Positions 9,601-17,676 are shown, counted from the first letter of the stretch. The stretch is 64,000 nt of DNA from DAINPP01 sp963667315 (GCA_963667315.1 OY763325.1:3534001-3598000), one strand, 5' to 3'. The notes: generated by a model from the sequence alone, not told the origin. Made by a program: numbers and translations.

Positions 9601-11670
9601 TATAATCCGGGAACGCTGAATGAGGATCAGACGTATTACTGGAAGATCGTCGCAAAGAATTCCTATGGGACTTCTACAGGTGATGTCTGGTCCTTCACAA
9701 CGGCTTCGGGTGATGTACCGTCCGGCTCAGACGGCAGAGTCATTTTAAAGACTGCCACACCTGAAGTGACGGGTAATATGGAATTCAGCTATGTCAGAGC
9801 CTTTTTTGACACCAATAATCCCAGTCCGCCACATTGGAAAGTCAGAAATGATGGTTCCCTTTATTTCACGTTTGACGGCGCCAAGGATTTCACCTTTAAT
9901 GCACTCGGTAGACCCGATTATGGGTATGATGCGGAAATAGATGTGTACATCAACGGAGAGTATGAAGGATACTTTGTTATGTCAAGTACATGGGGACAGT
10001 ACATCATCGAATCTCAGTACTTTGGTTCGGGAGAGAATGAAGTTGAACTCTATATGTACTGGGGAAGCATGTACATTGATGAGGCATGGACCGGTGATGG
10101 TCAGACGGCTCAGACACAGCCATCCGTTCCATCGAATCCCAGTCCTGCGAACGGGTCCAATATTCAGGATCAGACACCAACGCTGACCTGGTCTTCAGCC
10201 GGTGCCGATACATACGATGTTTATTTCGGAACGAGCTCAAATCCTTCAAAGGTAACTACTGCTCAGGTTGCTGCGAGCTATACGCCATCAACCCTGACAA
10301 TAGGGCAGACCTATTATTGGAAGATTGTTGCCAACAATGCCTATGGGTCGACTTCAGGTTCAATCTGGAGTTTCTCCGTATCGGGCAGTTCACCCCAGAC
10401 CGGAGTTGATTTCTCCAGCCCTTATGAGGGGAATTATCTCCTGGTGAGTAATGAATCTGCAAATGGTGAAACAACCCAATATAGCGGGTCTCTCGCTTCT
10501 GCAAGGATGTTGATGGCGAGAAGCCGTGAAAATAACATGCCAAAAGGATTAGACCTCCAGGCTTATAGGTTTGATCCTCAGATGAATAAAGATATGAGGT
10601 TTGATCGTTCGCTTCTCGTTGATCGTGAAGAAACGGGGTTGGTTTCAAGAGCGGTCGGAGATACAAAACAATTTACCGTCTACAATTTCAAGACGGATGC
10701 GGATGAAGTCATAACGGCTACATTACAAGCTGTTGGAACATATTGCGAAGTATGGGCTCAGAATACAGCCGATATAACCACTGCCAAGGCTCAACAGGCG
10801 GCATCGGAATTTGACAGCACGATCTATTCTGCGGTGACTCAGAATTTCTACACCCCGTCTGATGTCAACTCTGATGGCAAGGTTGCCATACTGATGTTCG
10901 ACATTCAGGATAATTTTGACAGTACGGGGAGTTATATCGGTGGCTATTTCTGGGCAAGGGATCTGTTCAATATGTCCGGTTCGAATCTGATGGAGATATT
11001 CTATATCGATACCTATCCGACCATGCATTATCCGCAATCGAATCCGATAGATGTGTCTCAGTCATTCTCAACATTGGCTCACGAATTCCAGCACATGGTC
11101 AACTTCAACAGAAATTATCTCGTTGAGGGTGGAGATGATATGCCGTCATGGATTGATGAAGGATTATCAATGGCAGCGGAAAGGCTTGTATATGGCCCAT
11201 CTGAACTGACCGGGAGAATAAATTATTATAATTCCTCACCAAACATTCGGGATGGTCATTCGTTGCTGAAATGGGGAGACAATGGAGATACACTGTCAAA
11301 CTATGCCCTCTCCTACATCTTTATGCAGTATTTCCGGATTCAGATGGGACAGGGAGACAGTATCTATCGAGAGATCATAGAGGATTATGCCAACGATTAT
11401 ACGGCAATTCAGAATGCGTTGAATACCTACGCCTCTTCCATTTCCTTCGGCAGATTTATGACCAATTGGCGAATCGCCATGATGCTCAAGGAGAGTAGTG
11501 GAGAATACGGGTTTGGCGGAGACAGCTCGTTTGACGCGTTGACCACACAGATTTATTCAGGTGGCAGTACAAATCTCAGAGGAGGTGGCGCCGTTGTCAA
11601 ATCACTTGCTTCCTCTTATGCCGATCCGGGGAACGCGGGATCCGATATACAGTATGTAGGAATGCCTTAA
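6646..11670 (+). CDS. Giant lipoprotein: cohesin/dockerin, five FnIII, caspase-like and M30-like peptidase
   Basis: ATG 6646 follows AAAGGAG; 1674 aa. Order of parts: lipoprotein signal (LLLAGC, Cys20); a cohesin-like domain ~125-265; a dockerin-like segment ~272-350 with two Ca-loop motifs (GDFNDSDTVDIQD and a second ending PDGAVNIIDF); FnIII repeats ~354-447, 454-549 and 553-648; a caspase-like domain ~656-925 with His734 (HYSGHG) and Cys775 (DACESG); FnIII ~932-1022; an unassigned beta-rich domain ~1025-1155; FnIII ~1158-1248; and a C-terminal metallopeptidase with HEFQH (His1479, Glu1480, His1483) and downstream WIDEG (Glu1505), as in M30 hyicolysin-type enzymes. Both active sites look intact. 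It should be a cell-surface protein with two unrelated proteases, co-transcribed with the cohesin lipoprotein 20 bases upstream. Confidence 0.85.
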   Translation: MKRLFYLSAFLIVMLLLAGCMETTLRTRISGELYALQDSGAYKVYSDDNYHALEITFREGYVNDPERITVNSDLMKIKKMTDSGLILAMINPASEIKKGDYLFSVEKIVPGDIINVKTLDENTQRVSTPLPDGVSILDTEINTNQSFDLYIYTKNIASLQALEFTLNFDPNYIIVDPAYGDNYLEVLGTFQPALTIKNKTNNSMTLSFVFQQDVDITEELSFKIRMKTLSSNNTTTVSFSGTSALNASGGSLGTAFNNGNITVNSGLTPELLGDFNDSDTVDIQDFLAFVGKYNSVSGDDTYGILYDIGPAQDYFKGDWDGIYDVANPDGAVNIIDFIVFANNYGETKPTNTNQPPSVPGNPNPVDNAQNISTAPTLEWTASSDPENDDISYDVYFGTSADPQSLVVTVDSPIATFSGLSNSTTYYWKVVAKDSNNNSTEGDIWRFTTIAGANNPPTTPSNPSPANDATGVNTSLNLSWTASTDPEGDSISYDFYFGTSANPPLVVSNLGGTSYSRSGLSNDTLYYWRVVAKDSHSNTTSSSVWSFRTLPGANNPPTAPTNPTPASGSADRETSLTLSWTASTDADSDPITYDVYMDKTNNPTTLKGSVSGTSFNVSNLSYSTQYYWKVVAKDNNGGSTSGSVWNFTTKAAPSGSAAYRGLTLGLTDYGGGGNDLSATDDDADDIKITFENLSEGYVIQKQTGNVVKNQIENWLAAFVSGSQADDIFVFHYSGHGFYESGQSRMYLSDGSDMSMSELRTLLNNINGTKVVLIDACESGNFTDMISGRVLSEAERIEMQAKFRQGVLDAFEESDSARGNYNSQYEYYVMTGSAIDQYSHEDGNLNHGFFSFFFNDGMGNVGSSNPSGVYDSTFDADGYGPGGVQDGNLTHRELYNYSKDKVTDYMGSNDQTVQANHTDSDFVIGSYSGSSENPPSKPSSPTPSNGSSSVSTTQSLSWSSSGATAYDIYFGTTSSPSLVASDQSYNSYNPGTLNEDQTYYWKIVAKNSYGTSTGDVWSFTTASGDVPSGSDGRVILKTATPEVTGNMEFSYVRAFFDTNNPSPPHWKVRNDGSLYFTFDGAKDFTFNALGRPDYGYDAEIDVYINGEYEGYFVMSSTWGQYIIESQYFGSGENEVELYMYWGSMYIDEAWTGDGQTAQTQPSVPSNPSPANGSNIQDQTPTLTWSSAGADTYDVYFGTSSNPSKVTTAQVAASYTPSTLTIGQTYYWKIVANNAYGSTSGSIWSFSVSGSSPQTGVDFSSPYEGNYLLVSNESANGETTQYSGSLASARMLMARSRENNMPKGLDLQAYRFDPQMNKDMRFDRSLLVDREETGLVSRAVGDTKQFTVYNFKTDADEVITATLQAVGTYCEVWAQNTADITTAKAQQAASEFDSTIYSAVTQNFYTPSDVNSDGKVAILMFDIQDNFDSTGSYIGGYFWARDLFNMSGSNLMEIFYIDTYPTMHYPQSNPIDVSQSFSTLAHEFQHMVNFNRNYLVEGGDDMPSWIDEGLSMAAERLVYGPSELTGRINYYNSSPNIRDGHSLLKWGDNGDTLSNYALSYIFMQYFRIQMGQGDSIYREIIEDYANDYTAIQNALNTYASSISFGRFMTNWRIAMMLKESSGEYGFGGDSSFDALTTQIYSGGSTNLRGGGAVVKSLASSYADPGNAGSDIQYVGMP

Positions 11671-11680
11671 AATGTTTGCG

Positions 11681-11709
11681 AAGGGCGGATCACAAAGTCC
11701 GCCCCTTTT
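11681..11709 (+). terminator. Terminator after the giant peptidase gene
   Basis: AAGGGCGGA pairs with TCCGCCCCTT (one bulge), followed by TTTT. Confidence 0.75.
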
Positions 11710-11747
11710 AAAAAAAGGATGTTTAAGGAATATTATTCAAACAGAAA

Positions 11748-11775
11748 CTGAAAAGAAACATCATATCTGTTAAGA
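11748..11775 (+). promoter_or_regulatory. Possible promoter upstream of the TPP riboswitch
   Basis: CTGAAA (11748-11753), 16 bases, TAAGAT (11770-11775). Partial matches only; placed here because the riboswitch needs a promoter in this gap. Confidence 0.3.
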
Positions 11776-11811
11776 TAGAGCGGCGATGAGAGTCGCTTAA
11801 AAAATAAATAG

Positions 11812-11893
11812 AAAAAGGGGAGCCGTTAAGGCTGAGAGGGATTCGTTCCGACCCTGTGAACCTGATCCGGGTAATGCCGGCGTAGGGAGATAG
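11812..11893 (+). ncRNA. TPP (THI-element) riboswitch
   Basis: The segment carries the diagnostic thi-box blocks in order: GGGGAGCC, CTGAGAGG (11832-11839), ACCCTGTGAACCTGATC (11851-11867), then GGTAATGCCGGCGTAGGGA. These form the two helical arms that bind thiamine pyrophosphate. A factor-independent terminator follows at 11908, so ligand binding most likely turns transcription of thiB-thiP off. Confidence 0.95.
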
Positions 11894-11907
11894 TATATCA
11901 TCAACGC

Positions 11908-11940
11908 AACACCCTACTGACAATCAGTAGGGTGTTTTTA
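11908..11940 (+). terminator. Riboswitch expression-platform terminator
   Basis: AACACCCTACTGA pairs perfectly with TCAGTAGGGTGTT (13 bp, 3-base loop) and is followed by TTTATTTT, 19 bases before the thiB start. It is the regulated terminator of the TPP riboswitch. Confidence 0.9.
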
Positions 11941-11958
11941 TTTTACGGAGGGATTAAA

Positions 11959-12930
11959 ATGAAAAAAATTCTGATTTTTGTCATGATGTTAATGGTAGTG
12001 ATGGGTTTTTCAAGGCAGTTAACCGTCTATACATATGAAAGTATGGACTGGATAGAAGAAAGCCTGGTTGCCGAGTTTGAGAAAGCTGAAAACTGTGAGG
12101 TTAAAGTGATCACACTGGGAGATGCCGGGAATGTTCTGTCAAGGTTGATTCTTGAAAAAAAGCGTCCAAAGGCCGATGTCGTCGTCGGATTTGATCAGAG
12201 TCTCACCATCAAGGCGATTGAGCATGATCTGTTATACCCGTTTGTACCTTCAAACATCAGCAGGATTGCCAATCAGGATTTAGTGTTCGATAAAACAGGA
12301 CATGTTTACCCGTATGATTTTGGTGCCATTGCCATCATCAAAAATCCGGCAAAGATGGAGAGAGAAATTCATACATTTGAAGAGTTGAAGACCCTTGAGG
12401 ATGCGCTGATCATTCAGGATCCGAGAAGTTCCAGTACCGGACAGTCCTTTCTCCTCTGGACAATTGCCATATACGGTGAAAGGTGGCAGCAGTTCTGGCG
12501 AGAGCTCAAACCGGCGGTTCTCACGGTAACATCGGGATGGAGTGAAGCCTTTTCAAAATTTGAAGCGGGAGAGGCTCCGATGATGGTCAGCTACGCGACA
12601 GATGGCGCTTATTCCGTCGAATATTACGGTTCAACAACTTATACCACCTTGATTCCCGATGAAGGGGCATATGTTCAGATAGAAGGAGCGGCTATCGTAA
12701 AGGGAACGGATGATGCAACCCTTGCAAAAAAATTTATTGAGTTTATGCTCTCCGAAAGTGTACAGAAGGAAATCCCGCTCAATCAGTGGATGTTTCCGGT
12801 TGTAGAAGTTGAAATGCCCGCATCATTTGATTATGCGGTTAAACCGGAGAAGATCGTTTCAATTGATGCGGCAGAGATAGGTGAAAATCTTGAAAAGTGG
12901 CTTGATGAATGGGAAACAATAATGTACTGA
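11959..12930 (+). CDS. thiB: Thiamine ABC transporter substrate-binding protein
   Basis: I start at ATG 11959, with GGAGGG at 11947-11952, not at the in-frame ATG 11932 inside the riboswitch terminator; 323 aa. A signal peptide (MKKILIFVMM...MGFS) is followed by LTVYTYESMDW, typical of the ThiB family, and a later block IQDPRSSSTGQSFLLW that matches the ligand-cleft region of these proteins. It should bind thiamine or its phosphates outside the inner membrane and pass it to ThiP. It is under a TPP riboswitch, which strongly supports the assignment. Confidence 0.92.
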   Translation: MKKILIFVMMLMVVMGFSRQLTVYTYESMDWIEESLVAEFEKAENCEVKVITLGDAGNVLSRLILEKKRPKADVVVGFDQSLTIKAIEHDLLYPFVPSNISRIANQDLVFDKTGHVYPYDFGAIAIIKNPAKMEREIHTFEELKTLEDALIIQDPRSSSTGQSFLLWTIAIYGERWQQFWRELKPAVLTVTSGWSEAFSKFEAGEAPMMVSYATDGAYSVEYYGSTTYTTLIPDEGAYVQIEGAAIVKGTDDATLAKKFIEFMLSESVQKEIPLNQWMFPVVEVEMPASFDYAVKPEKIVSIDAAEIGENLEKWLDEWETIMY

Positions 12931-14474
12931 TACGTAAAAAAAAGCACCAATTGATTTTTTTGATCATCATATTCGTGTTTATATTATTTCCGTTTTACAC
13001 GATGATCAGGGATTTCTTCAATATAAGCGACTTATCCACAGTCAGGGACCCGAAATTTCTTCGGGTCCTGTGGTTTACGTTGTATCAGGCTTTTTTATCC
13101 TCAATTGCAGCGTTTGCAGTAGCCGTTATACCGTCTTTTTACTGTGCAAAAAACAAAAACTTCGTTTCCGGATTACTGGAAAATTCTATTTTTATTCCCT
13201 TCTTTTTTCCACCGGTATCCATGGTGATTGCCTTCAGTGTGATCTTTTCACAAAACGGTATTCTGAATGCGATGGGCTTAAATGTTGATGTCCTGTACAC
13301 CCTGAAAGCCATCATCATTGCACACATATTTTATGAGTCACCGATTTTCGTCAAGTATCTCTCACATGCCTTGATGAGTATCAATCCCGAAGTGTTCGAA
13401 GCAGCCCAATTAGACGGGGCATCTACGATGAAACGACTGTTTGCCGTAGATTTCAGACTGATTCTGCCAGCGCTGTTAAAGGCATTTTTCCTTGTTTTCA
13501 CGTATTCATTCATGAGTTTTGCCGTTGTCCTAAATCTTGGCGGGATACAATTTTCAACCCTTGAAGTCTCGATCGCAAATGCGTTGAGGGGACGATTCGA
13601 TTTCTCTGAAGCCCTTTTTTATGCCATTTTTCAGTTTGGGATATTGTTCATTCTGAATTATATCTGTTCGGGTTTGCTGAAGGAAACCCATGAAAATGAA
13701 CAGCCACAACGTCTGAATATCAGAACCACCCGGATCGAGAAGCTGGTTACAATGCTTTATTGTACTTTTGAATATACGATGCTTTTTGTCGGTTTATCCG
13801 GGGTCTTTTTTGACTGGCATGAAGGCAGGTTCTCCTTGAACCATCTGTTCAATCTCTTTTCTGAAAAGGTGAATCGAAAATTTGATGTTGTGCGATCCAT
13901 TTTCAATTCAATCGGAATAGCTTCCGTCACTGCAGTGCTGTCAACTTTCCTGGGTTATTTTCTGGTTAATTTAAAGAATAGAATGACCGACTACATGATC
14001 CTTCCAATCCTGGGGATTTCCAGTGCTTTCATGGGAATGGCTTTACTTTATATGAATATCCTCTATGGGATTCCCTATGCATTGCTGATTATAGCGGGAT
14101 ACATCCTGATTTCCGTCCCACTGGCATATGCCTTCCTCTTTCAGAATGTAAGAGGCTTCCGGATTGAATTACTGGAAGCCTCTTATATGGATGGAGCCGG
14201 GAAGATGCGCTCATTCATCTCCATCAAATTACCGATATTGCTCCCCACTTTTCTTGCGGTTTTCTTTCAGATATTTGCCGTTATCTACGGTGAATTCACC
14301 ATTTCCTATACGATGCAGATCAGAGATTTCTTCCCGCTGGCAAGCGTTGTGAATTATTCTCTTTCCGCCCATCGATACTACCTCGAAAGCCAGGCATTTG
14401 CCTCATTGAACACGATCATCGTGTTTATGATGTTCTGGTTATCTTCTTTTATTTTAAAGGAGAAAAAGGGTTAA
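12909..14474 (+). CDS. thiP: Thiamine ABC transporter permease (duplicated)
   Basis: 521 aa, close to the usual ThiP length (~535), with the internal duplication of that family: two six-helix halves, each with an EAA loop (EAAQLDGASTMKR near residue 160 and EASYMDGAGKMRS near 420) that contacts the ATPase. The ATG at 12909 overlaps the end of thiB by 22 bases, so the two are translationally coupled. No thiQ ATPase follows; the next gene is an unrelated small lipoprotein with its own promoter. The transporter must borrow an ATPase encoded elsewhere, or the ATPase gene has been lost. Confidence 0.92.
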   Translation: MGNNNVLIRKKKHQLIFLIIIFVFILFPFYTMIRDFFNISDLSTVRDPKFLRVLWFTLYQAFLSSIAAFAVAVIPSFYCAKNKNFVSGLLENSIFIPFFFPPVSMVIAFSVIFSQNGILNAMGLNVDVLYTLKAIIIAHIFYESPIFVKYLSHALMSINPEVFEAAQLDGASTMKRLFAVDFRLILPALLKAFFLVFTYSFMSFAVVLNLGGIQFSTLEVSIANALRGRFDFSEALFYAIFQFGILFILNYICSGLLKETHENEQPQRLNIRTTRIEKLVTMLYCTFEYTMLFVGLSGVFFDWHEGRFSLNHLFNLFSEKVNRKFDVVRSIFNSIGIASVTAVLSTFLGYFLVNLKNRMTDYMILPILGISSAFMGMALLYMNILYGIPYALLIIAGYILISVPLAYAFLFQNVRGFRIELLEASYMDGAGKMRSFISIKLPILLPTFLAVFFQIFAVIYGEFTISYTMQIRDFFPLASVVNYSLSAHRYYLESQAFASLNTIIVFMMFWLSSFILKEKKG

Positions 14475-14572
14475 TTTAGATCAATATAAAATGATAAGAT
14501 GTCCCTATTTATAGAAATTAAAAAAGGAATAATATTCAGGATAATTTGACAACTCATAGTGTTCATCAAAAA

Positions 14573-14591
14573 GTATTATATGATATAATAC
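14573..14591 (+). promoter_or_regulatory. Extended -10 promoter inside a 19-bp palindrome
   Basis: GTATTATAT, one base, ATATAATAC: a perfect inverted repeat that contains the extended -10 TGATATAAT (14581-14589) for the gene at 14619. A protein bound here would block RNA polymerase. AT-rich, so chance cannot be excluded. Confidence 0.4.
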
Positions 14592-14618
14592 AATATTACA
14601 TAATAAAAGGAGGCTATT

Positions 14619-14996
14619 ATGAGTAGAAAATTAACAAATGTTCTGTTCGTTACTGCATTAATCTTTTTTATGATTATTTTTACAGCCGGTGGATGTCCTT
14701 TACCACAATATCCGCAGAATAGTAATATTATGGAGATTCAAAATGATACGACCGGTGTGATCCATGTTCAAGTTCTTGATTTTGAAAAAATGCCGATAAA
14801 GGGTGCCAGCTATGAAATTCAACCGGGAGAAAGTGAACAGATCCGAGCGTTGAGTGATAATTATGATTATATCAGTATCAGCAATACAACCGGAGATGTG
14901 TGGCATTATACGAGTGGCGGAGATGATTTAGTTGATATAATCTTTGAAAGTAAAGTACTCACCGTCAACGACACGAACGGTTATTGGGGCAATTAG
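14619..14996 (+). CDS. Small exported protein, probable lipoprotein
   Basis: 125 aa from ATG 14619 with AAAAGGAGG directly upstream. A long hydrophobic segment (residues ~8-22) ends in TAGGC, so Cys26 could be lipidated, although the lipobox is not canonical. The remainder is acidic, beta-rich and polar with no recognised domain. It is a single-gene unit with its own extended -10 promoter, and it converges on the ApbE-like gene at 15008. Function unknown. Confidence 0.65.
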   Translation: MSRKLTNVLFVTALIFFMIIFTAGGCPLPQYPQNSNIMEIQNDTTGVIHVQVLDFEKMPIKGASYEIQPGESEQIRALSDNYDYISISNTTGDVWHYTSGGDDLVDIIFESKVLTVNDTNGYWGN

Positions 14997-15021
14997 ATTA
15001 CTGGATTTTAATCCAGTAATC
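14996..15021. terminator. Hairpin shared by two convergent genes
   Basis: GATTACTGGA pairs perfectly with TCCAGTAATC. It spans the stop of the 14619 gene and the last codons of the minus-strand gene. There is no T-run on either side, so it may slow or protect mRNA ends rather than act as an efficient terminator. Confidence 0.4.
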
Positions 15022-16009
15022 CATTGTCATTCGTAAAGATATAATTAAAATTATTATAATATTGATTCTCTCCGTTATAATCCAATGCACAAATCAGATG
15101 CCATTTCTTAATGTATTCATCAATCTGTTCTTCTTTCAGAAGCGATAGTGTCATGAGTGCCGTCTTGGATTTAACGCAGGAGTCGGTAATAACCATACCC
15201 CATTTATAGTTGGAAGAGGTGTATTCACCGTTGATTGGGTTGAGTTCTGCGGTGAGTCCTCTCCAGATGCTGCCACCGCCGAGATAAACAACCTCATCTT
15301 TGCCGTTAACCGGAATCTGATCCATCCAGTCTGTCGAGCCGTTTCGTTTTCCGAATATACAGAGATTTCTGTCTACCTGTATGTACCCGGTCTGTTTTTC
15401 ATCTCTTTTAAGAACGAATGTCTTGACTGCATCAAGTGCATAGGGTAAGGCAACAGGCTTAAGGAATAGTTTGATGTTGTTATAAAGCTTTATAGAATCA
15501 TTTTCAGTAAACTCTACGTTAAAAAAACCCACTCTGTCGATCTGTGTATCGATTTCTTCTACCGTCGGAATCTTTCCCTTTTCATGCAATAAGGCAAGGT
15601 TTCCGATCGTATAATCGTACAGGCCTTTTGATGATTCTGCAATAGCATTTAACTCTTTCAAAAGGATCATCGTTTCTTCATCGGGAGACCATTCTTTACC
15701 GTCTTCATAATCTGTTTTCGGATAAATACCATAGGTTTCCGTATACTTTGCGTAAACCCTTCTGAATTCCAGGAAAGCCTCAGATGCAATGTTATCTGCA
15801 CTGGAGGTCTTTTGAATGACGAGTCTTATATGATGTCCCATGAATTCATCATAATAATCTTCATAAACTACGGTGTTCATGGTCGTGACAACCCACGCAA
15901 CAATGAGCAGAACACCAATGACGAAAAAGGTGAACATCCAGCCTCTCCTGATTCTTTTCTGTGGGTCAATTGATTCTATTGCAAAATCTGTTTTTTCTTT
16001 ATTGAACAT
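15008..16009 (-). CDS. Membrane-anchored ApbE-like protein, probably degenerate
   Basis: 333 aa, one N-terminal transmembrane segment (residues ~24-44), then a domain that follows the order of ApbE flavin transferases: MGHHIRLVI near the start, SKGLYDYTIGNLALLHEKG in the middle, VYLGGGSIWRG, and NPINGE followed by GMVITDSCVKSKTALMT. In active ApbE proteins the last block is normally a D-P-x-T-G then ADALST-type sequence holding the Mg-FAD site; here the Asp and Ser/Thr positions are changed, so activity is doubtful. ApbE proteins attach FMN to partner domains; a candidate partner (FMN-binding domain) is at 61715 but not linked. The start is supported by an AGGAAA site. Confidence 0.6.
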   Translation of the reverse strand: MFNKEKTDFAIESIDPQKRIRRGWMFTFFVIGVLLIVAWVVTTMNTVVYEDYYDEFMGHHIRLVIQKTSSADNIASEAFLEFRRVYAKYTETYGIYPKTDYEDGKEWSPDEETMILLKELNAIAESSKGLYDYTIGNLALLHEKGKIPTVEEIDTQIDRVGFFNVEFTENDSIKLYNNIKLFLKPVALPYALDAVKTFVLKRDEKQTGYIQVDRNLCIFGKRNGSTDWMDQIPVNGKDEVVYLGGGSIWRGLTAELNPINGEYTSSNYKWGMVITDSCVKSKTALMTLSLLKEEQIDEYIKKWHLICALDYNGENQYYNNFNYIFTNDNGLLD

Positions 16010-16054
16010 ATTTCCGTTTCCTTTCCTTTTAATTCCTCATTTGTGTGATATAAC

Positions 16055-16080
16055 AAAGAACGGGCTTCCGCCCGTCCTTT
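16055..16080 (-). terminator. Terminator after the opp operon
   Basis: ACGGGC and GCCCGT around a 4-base loop, extendable by AAAG/CTTT, followed on the minus strand by TTCTTTGTT. It ends the oppDFABC transcript before the ApbE-like gene. Confidence 0.75.
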
Positions 16081-16116
16081 AATTTTTATAGAGTTCCCCA
16101 ATAATTCTAAGCTTGA

Positions 16117-17661
16117 TTATTTGTGTCCCAGGGATCTTGGGTCCATTGCATCTCTCATGGCGTCACCAAAGAGGTTGAATGCGAGAATAGCTACGAATAG
16201 GAATGCACCCGGCAACAACAACCACGGATACTGTTCCAGAACGGAGAGTTTCTGTGCCTGAGACAGCATAAGTCCCCAACTGGACTGTGGTTCTCTGATT
16301 CCGTAACCGAGGAATGAAAGCCCCGCTTCACCGAGAATATATCCAGGAATGGATAACGTAGCCGAAACGATAATATAGGTACTGGTATTTGGGATGATAT
16401 GCTTCCAGATGATTCTTCCGGTCGGATACCCCATTGCCCTTGCCGCTTCAACGTATTCCGACTGTTTGATCGAGAGGACCATCCCTCTGATAACCCTGGA
16501 CATACCCGGCCATCCGATAAATGACAGGATGACGATAATCATCAGATAGGTGATGTTCGACGGGAGATCGGCCGGTAATATCGCTCTCAATGAGATCAGG
16601 AGATAAAGACTCGGAATGGACATGAGGATTTCTGTTGCCCTCATGAGAATTTCATCAACCCATCCACCATAATAACCTGCCATACCACCGAGGAATAACC
16701 CAAGGGTAAAGGTGATGAGAATTCCGGCAAATCCAACGGTGAGCGATACCTGTGAACCGAAGAGGATTCTTGTGAAAACGTCTCTTCCGTAGGCATCCGC
16801 CCCGAAGATATAATACTGTGCCGGAGCATCTACACCAAAGAGATGAATATCCATTGGGATGAAGCCGAAGAGTTTGTATTCCCAGCCTCTTACAAACCAT
16901 TTGATCGTGAATCGTTTGAGGTCGAAATGGTTGATAGCCGAGAGCTCAATCTTTTTCTTAGAACCATCATCGTATTTAATACTGACGGCATTAACGCCTT
17001 CTTCTATATTTACCTGCTGAAGATCTCCGATTCTTGCTACTTTGTATGAATAGATAGGGTCTTCAAGATATGTTTTGAGTGTCTCTTCATCAGTGATCGA
17101 TTCTTCTCTGCCACCTTGTTTCATCATTTCAATCTTTGAAAGGGGAATCATTTCCATCTCTTCTGTTGATTTTTTTAAACTTCTTTCTCTCTTTGAACCG
17201 ATTGCCGTGATATTTGATGTGAAGACGAGTGAGATATCTGTAACGCCTTCTTTTCCCAATGTGAAATTAACCGCGTTGCCATCAGTATCTACCGCATCAA
17301 GCTTCTCGATAACGGATGCCGGTTCGTATATTCTTTCGTAAGTAATGGAATCCCTGTAACTCATAACATCATAAATATATGGCGCCACCAGTTTATCCTC
17401 ATAGGTCCAATGAACTTCAGAGGGTGGTGCAAACGTTCTGTCCGTATACTGCTGATACGGGTTTGCCGGTGAAAAGAAATCTGCAAAGATCATCAAAACG
17501 TAAAGAATCAGAAGAATAACAAGAGAAATTCTTCCCGCCTTGTGTCTTCTGAATGCTCTGACAAGCAGTTTCCATCTGCTCATATATTCGACTTCAAATG
17601 ATTCATCCAAATTATCATGTGTAACTTCTGCCGGTTTTTTCTGTGCTTTTTTTTCTGCCAT
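16117..17661 (-). CDS. oppC: Peptide ABC transporter permease with large extracytoplasmic insert
   Basis: I start at ATG 17661 because GGGGG at 17671-17675 is then well spaced; a GTG at 17667 is possible. 514 aa against ~300 for ordinary OppC. After a first transmembrane helix (~residues 38-60) comes about 200 residues of charged soluble sequence, then the usual permease core beginning GADAYGRDVFTRI with five helices and the EAA loop YVEAARAMGYPTGR. The extra domain should lie outside the membrane next to the binding protein. It is the last gene of the minus-strand oppDFABC operon, 15 bases after oppB. Confidence 0.9.
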   Translation of the reverse strand: MAEKKAQKKPAEVTHDNLDESFEVEYMSRWKLLVRAFRRHKAGRISLVILLILYVLMIFADFFSPANPYQQYTDRTFAPPSEVHWTYEDKLVAPYIYDVMSYRDSITYERIYEPASVIEKLDAVDTDGNAVNFTLGKEGVTDISLVFTSNITAIGSKRERSLKKSTEEMEMIPLSKIEMMKQGGREESITDEETLKTYLEDPIYSYKVARIGDLQQVNIEEGVNAVSIKYDDGSKKKIELSAINHFDLKRFTIKWFVRGWEYKLFGFIPMDIHLFGVDAPAQYYIFGADAYGRDVFTRILFGSQVSLTVGFAGILITFTLGLFLGGMAGYYGGWVDEILMRATEILMSIPSLYLLISLRAILPADLPSNITYLMIIVILSFIGWPGMSRVIRGMVLSIKQSEYVEAARAMGYPTGRIIWKHIIPNTSTYIIVSATLSIPGYILGEAGLSFLGYGIREPQSSWGLMLSQAQKLSVLEQYPWLLLPGAFLFVAILAFNLFGDAMRDAMDPRSLGHK

Positions 17662-17676
17662 ATTCACAACACCCCC

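Noticed and set aside
9143..9619. 158-codon open frame within the giant peptidase gene
   Set aside because: Shifted frame of the caspase and FnIII coding region; Arg/Ser-rich composition and no ribosome site.
7700..10400. Repeats within the giant peptidase gene as a DNA repeat array
   Set aside because: They are diverged FnIII protein domains (about 95 residues each), not near-identical DNA copies, so neither CRISPR nor a recent tandem array.
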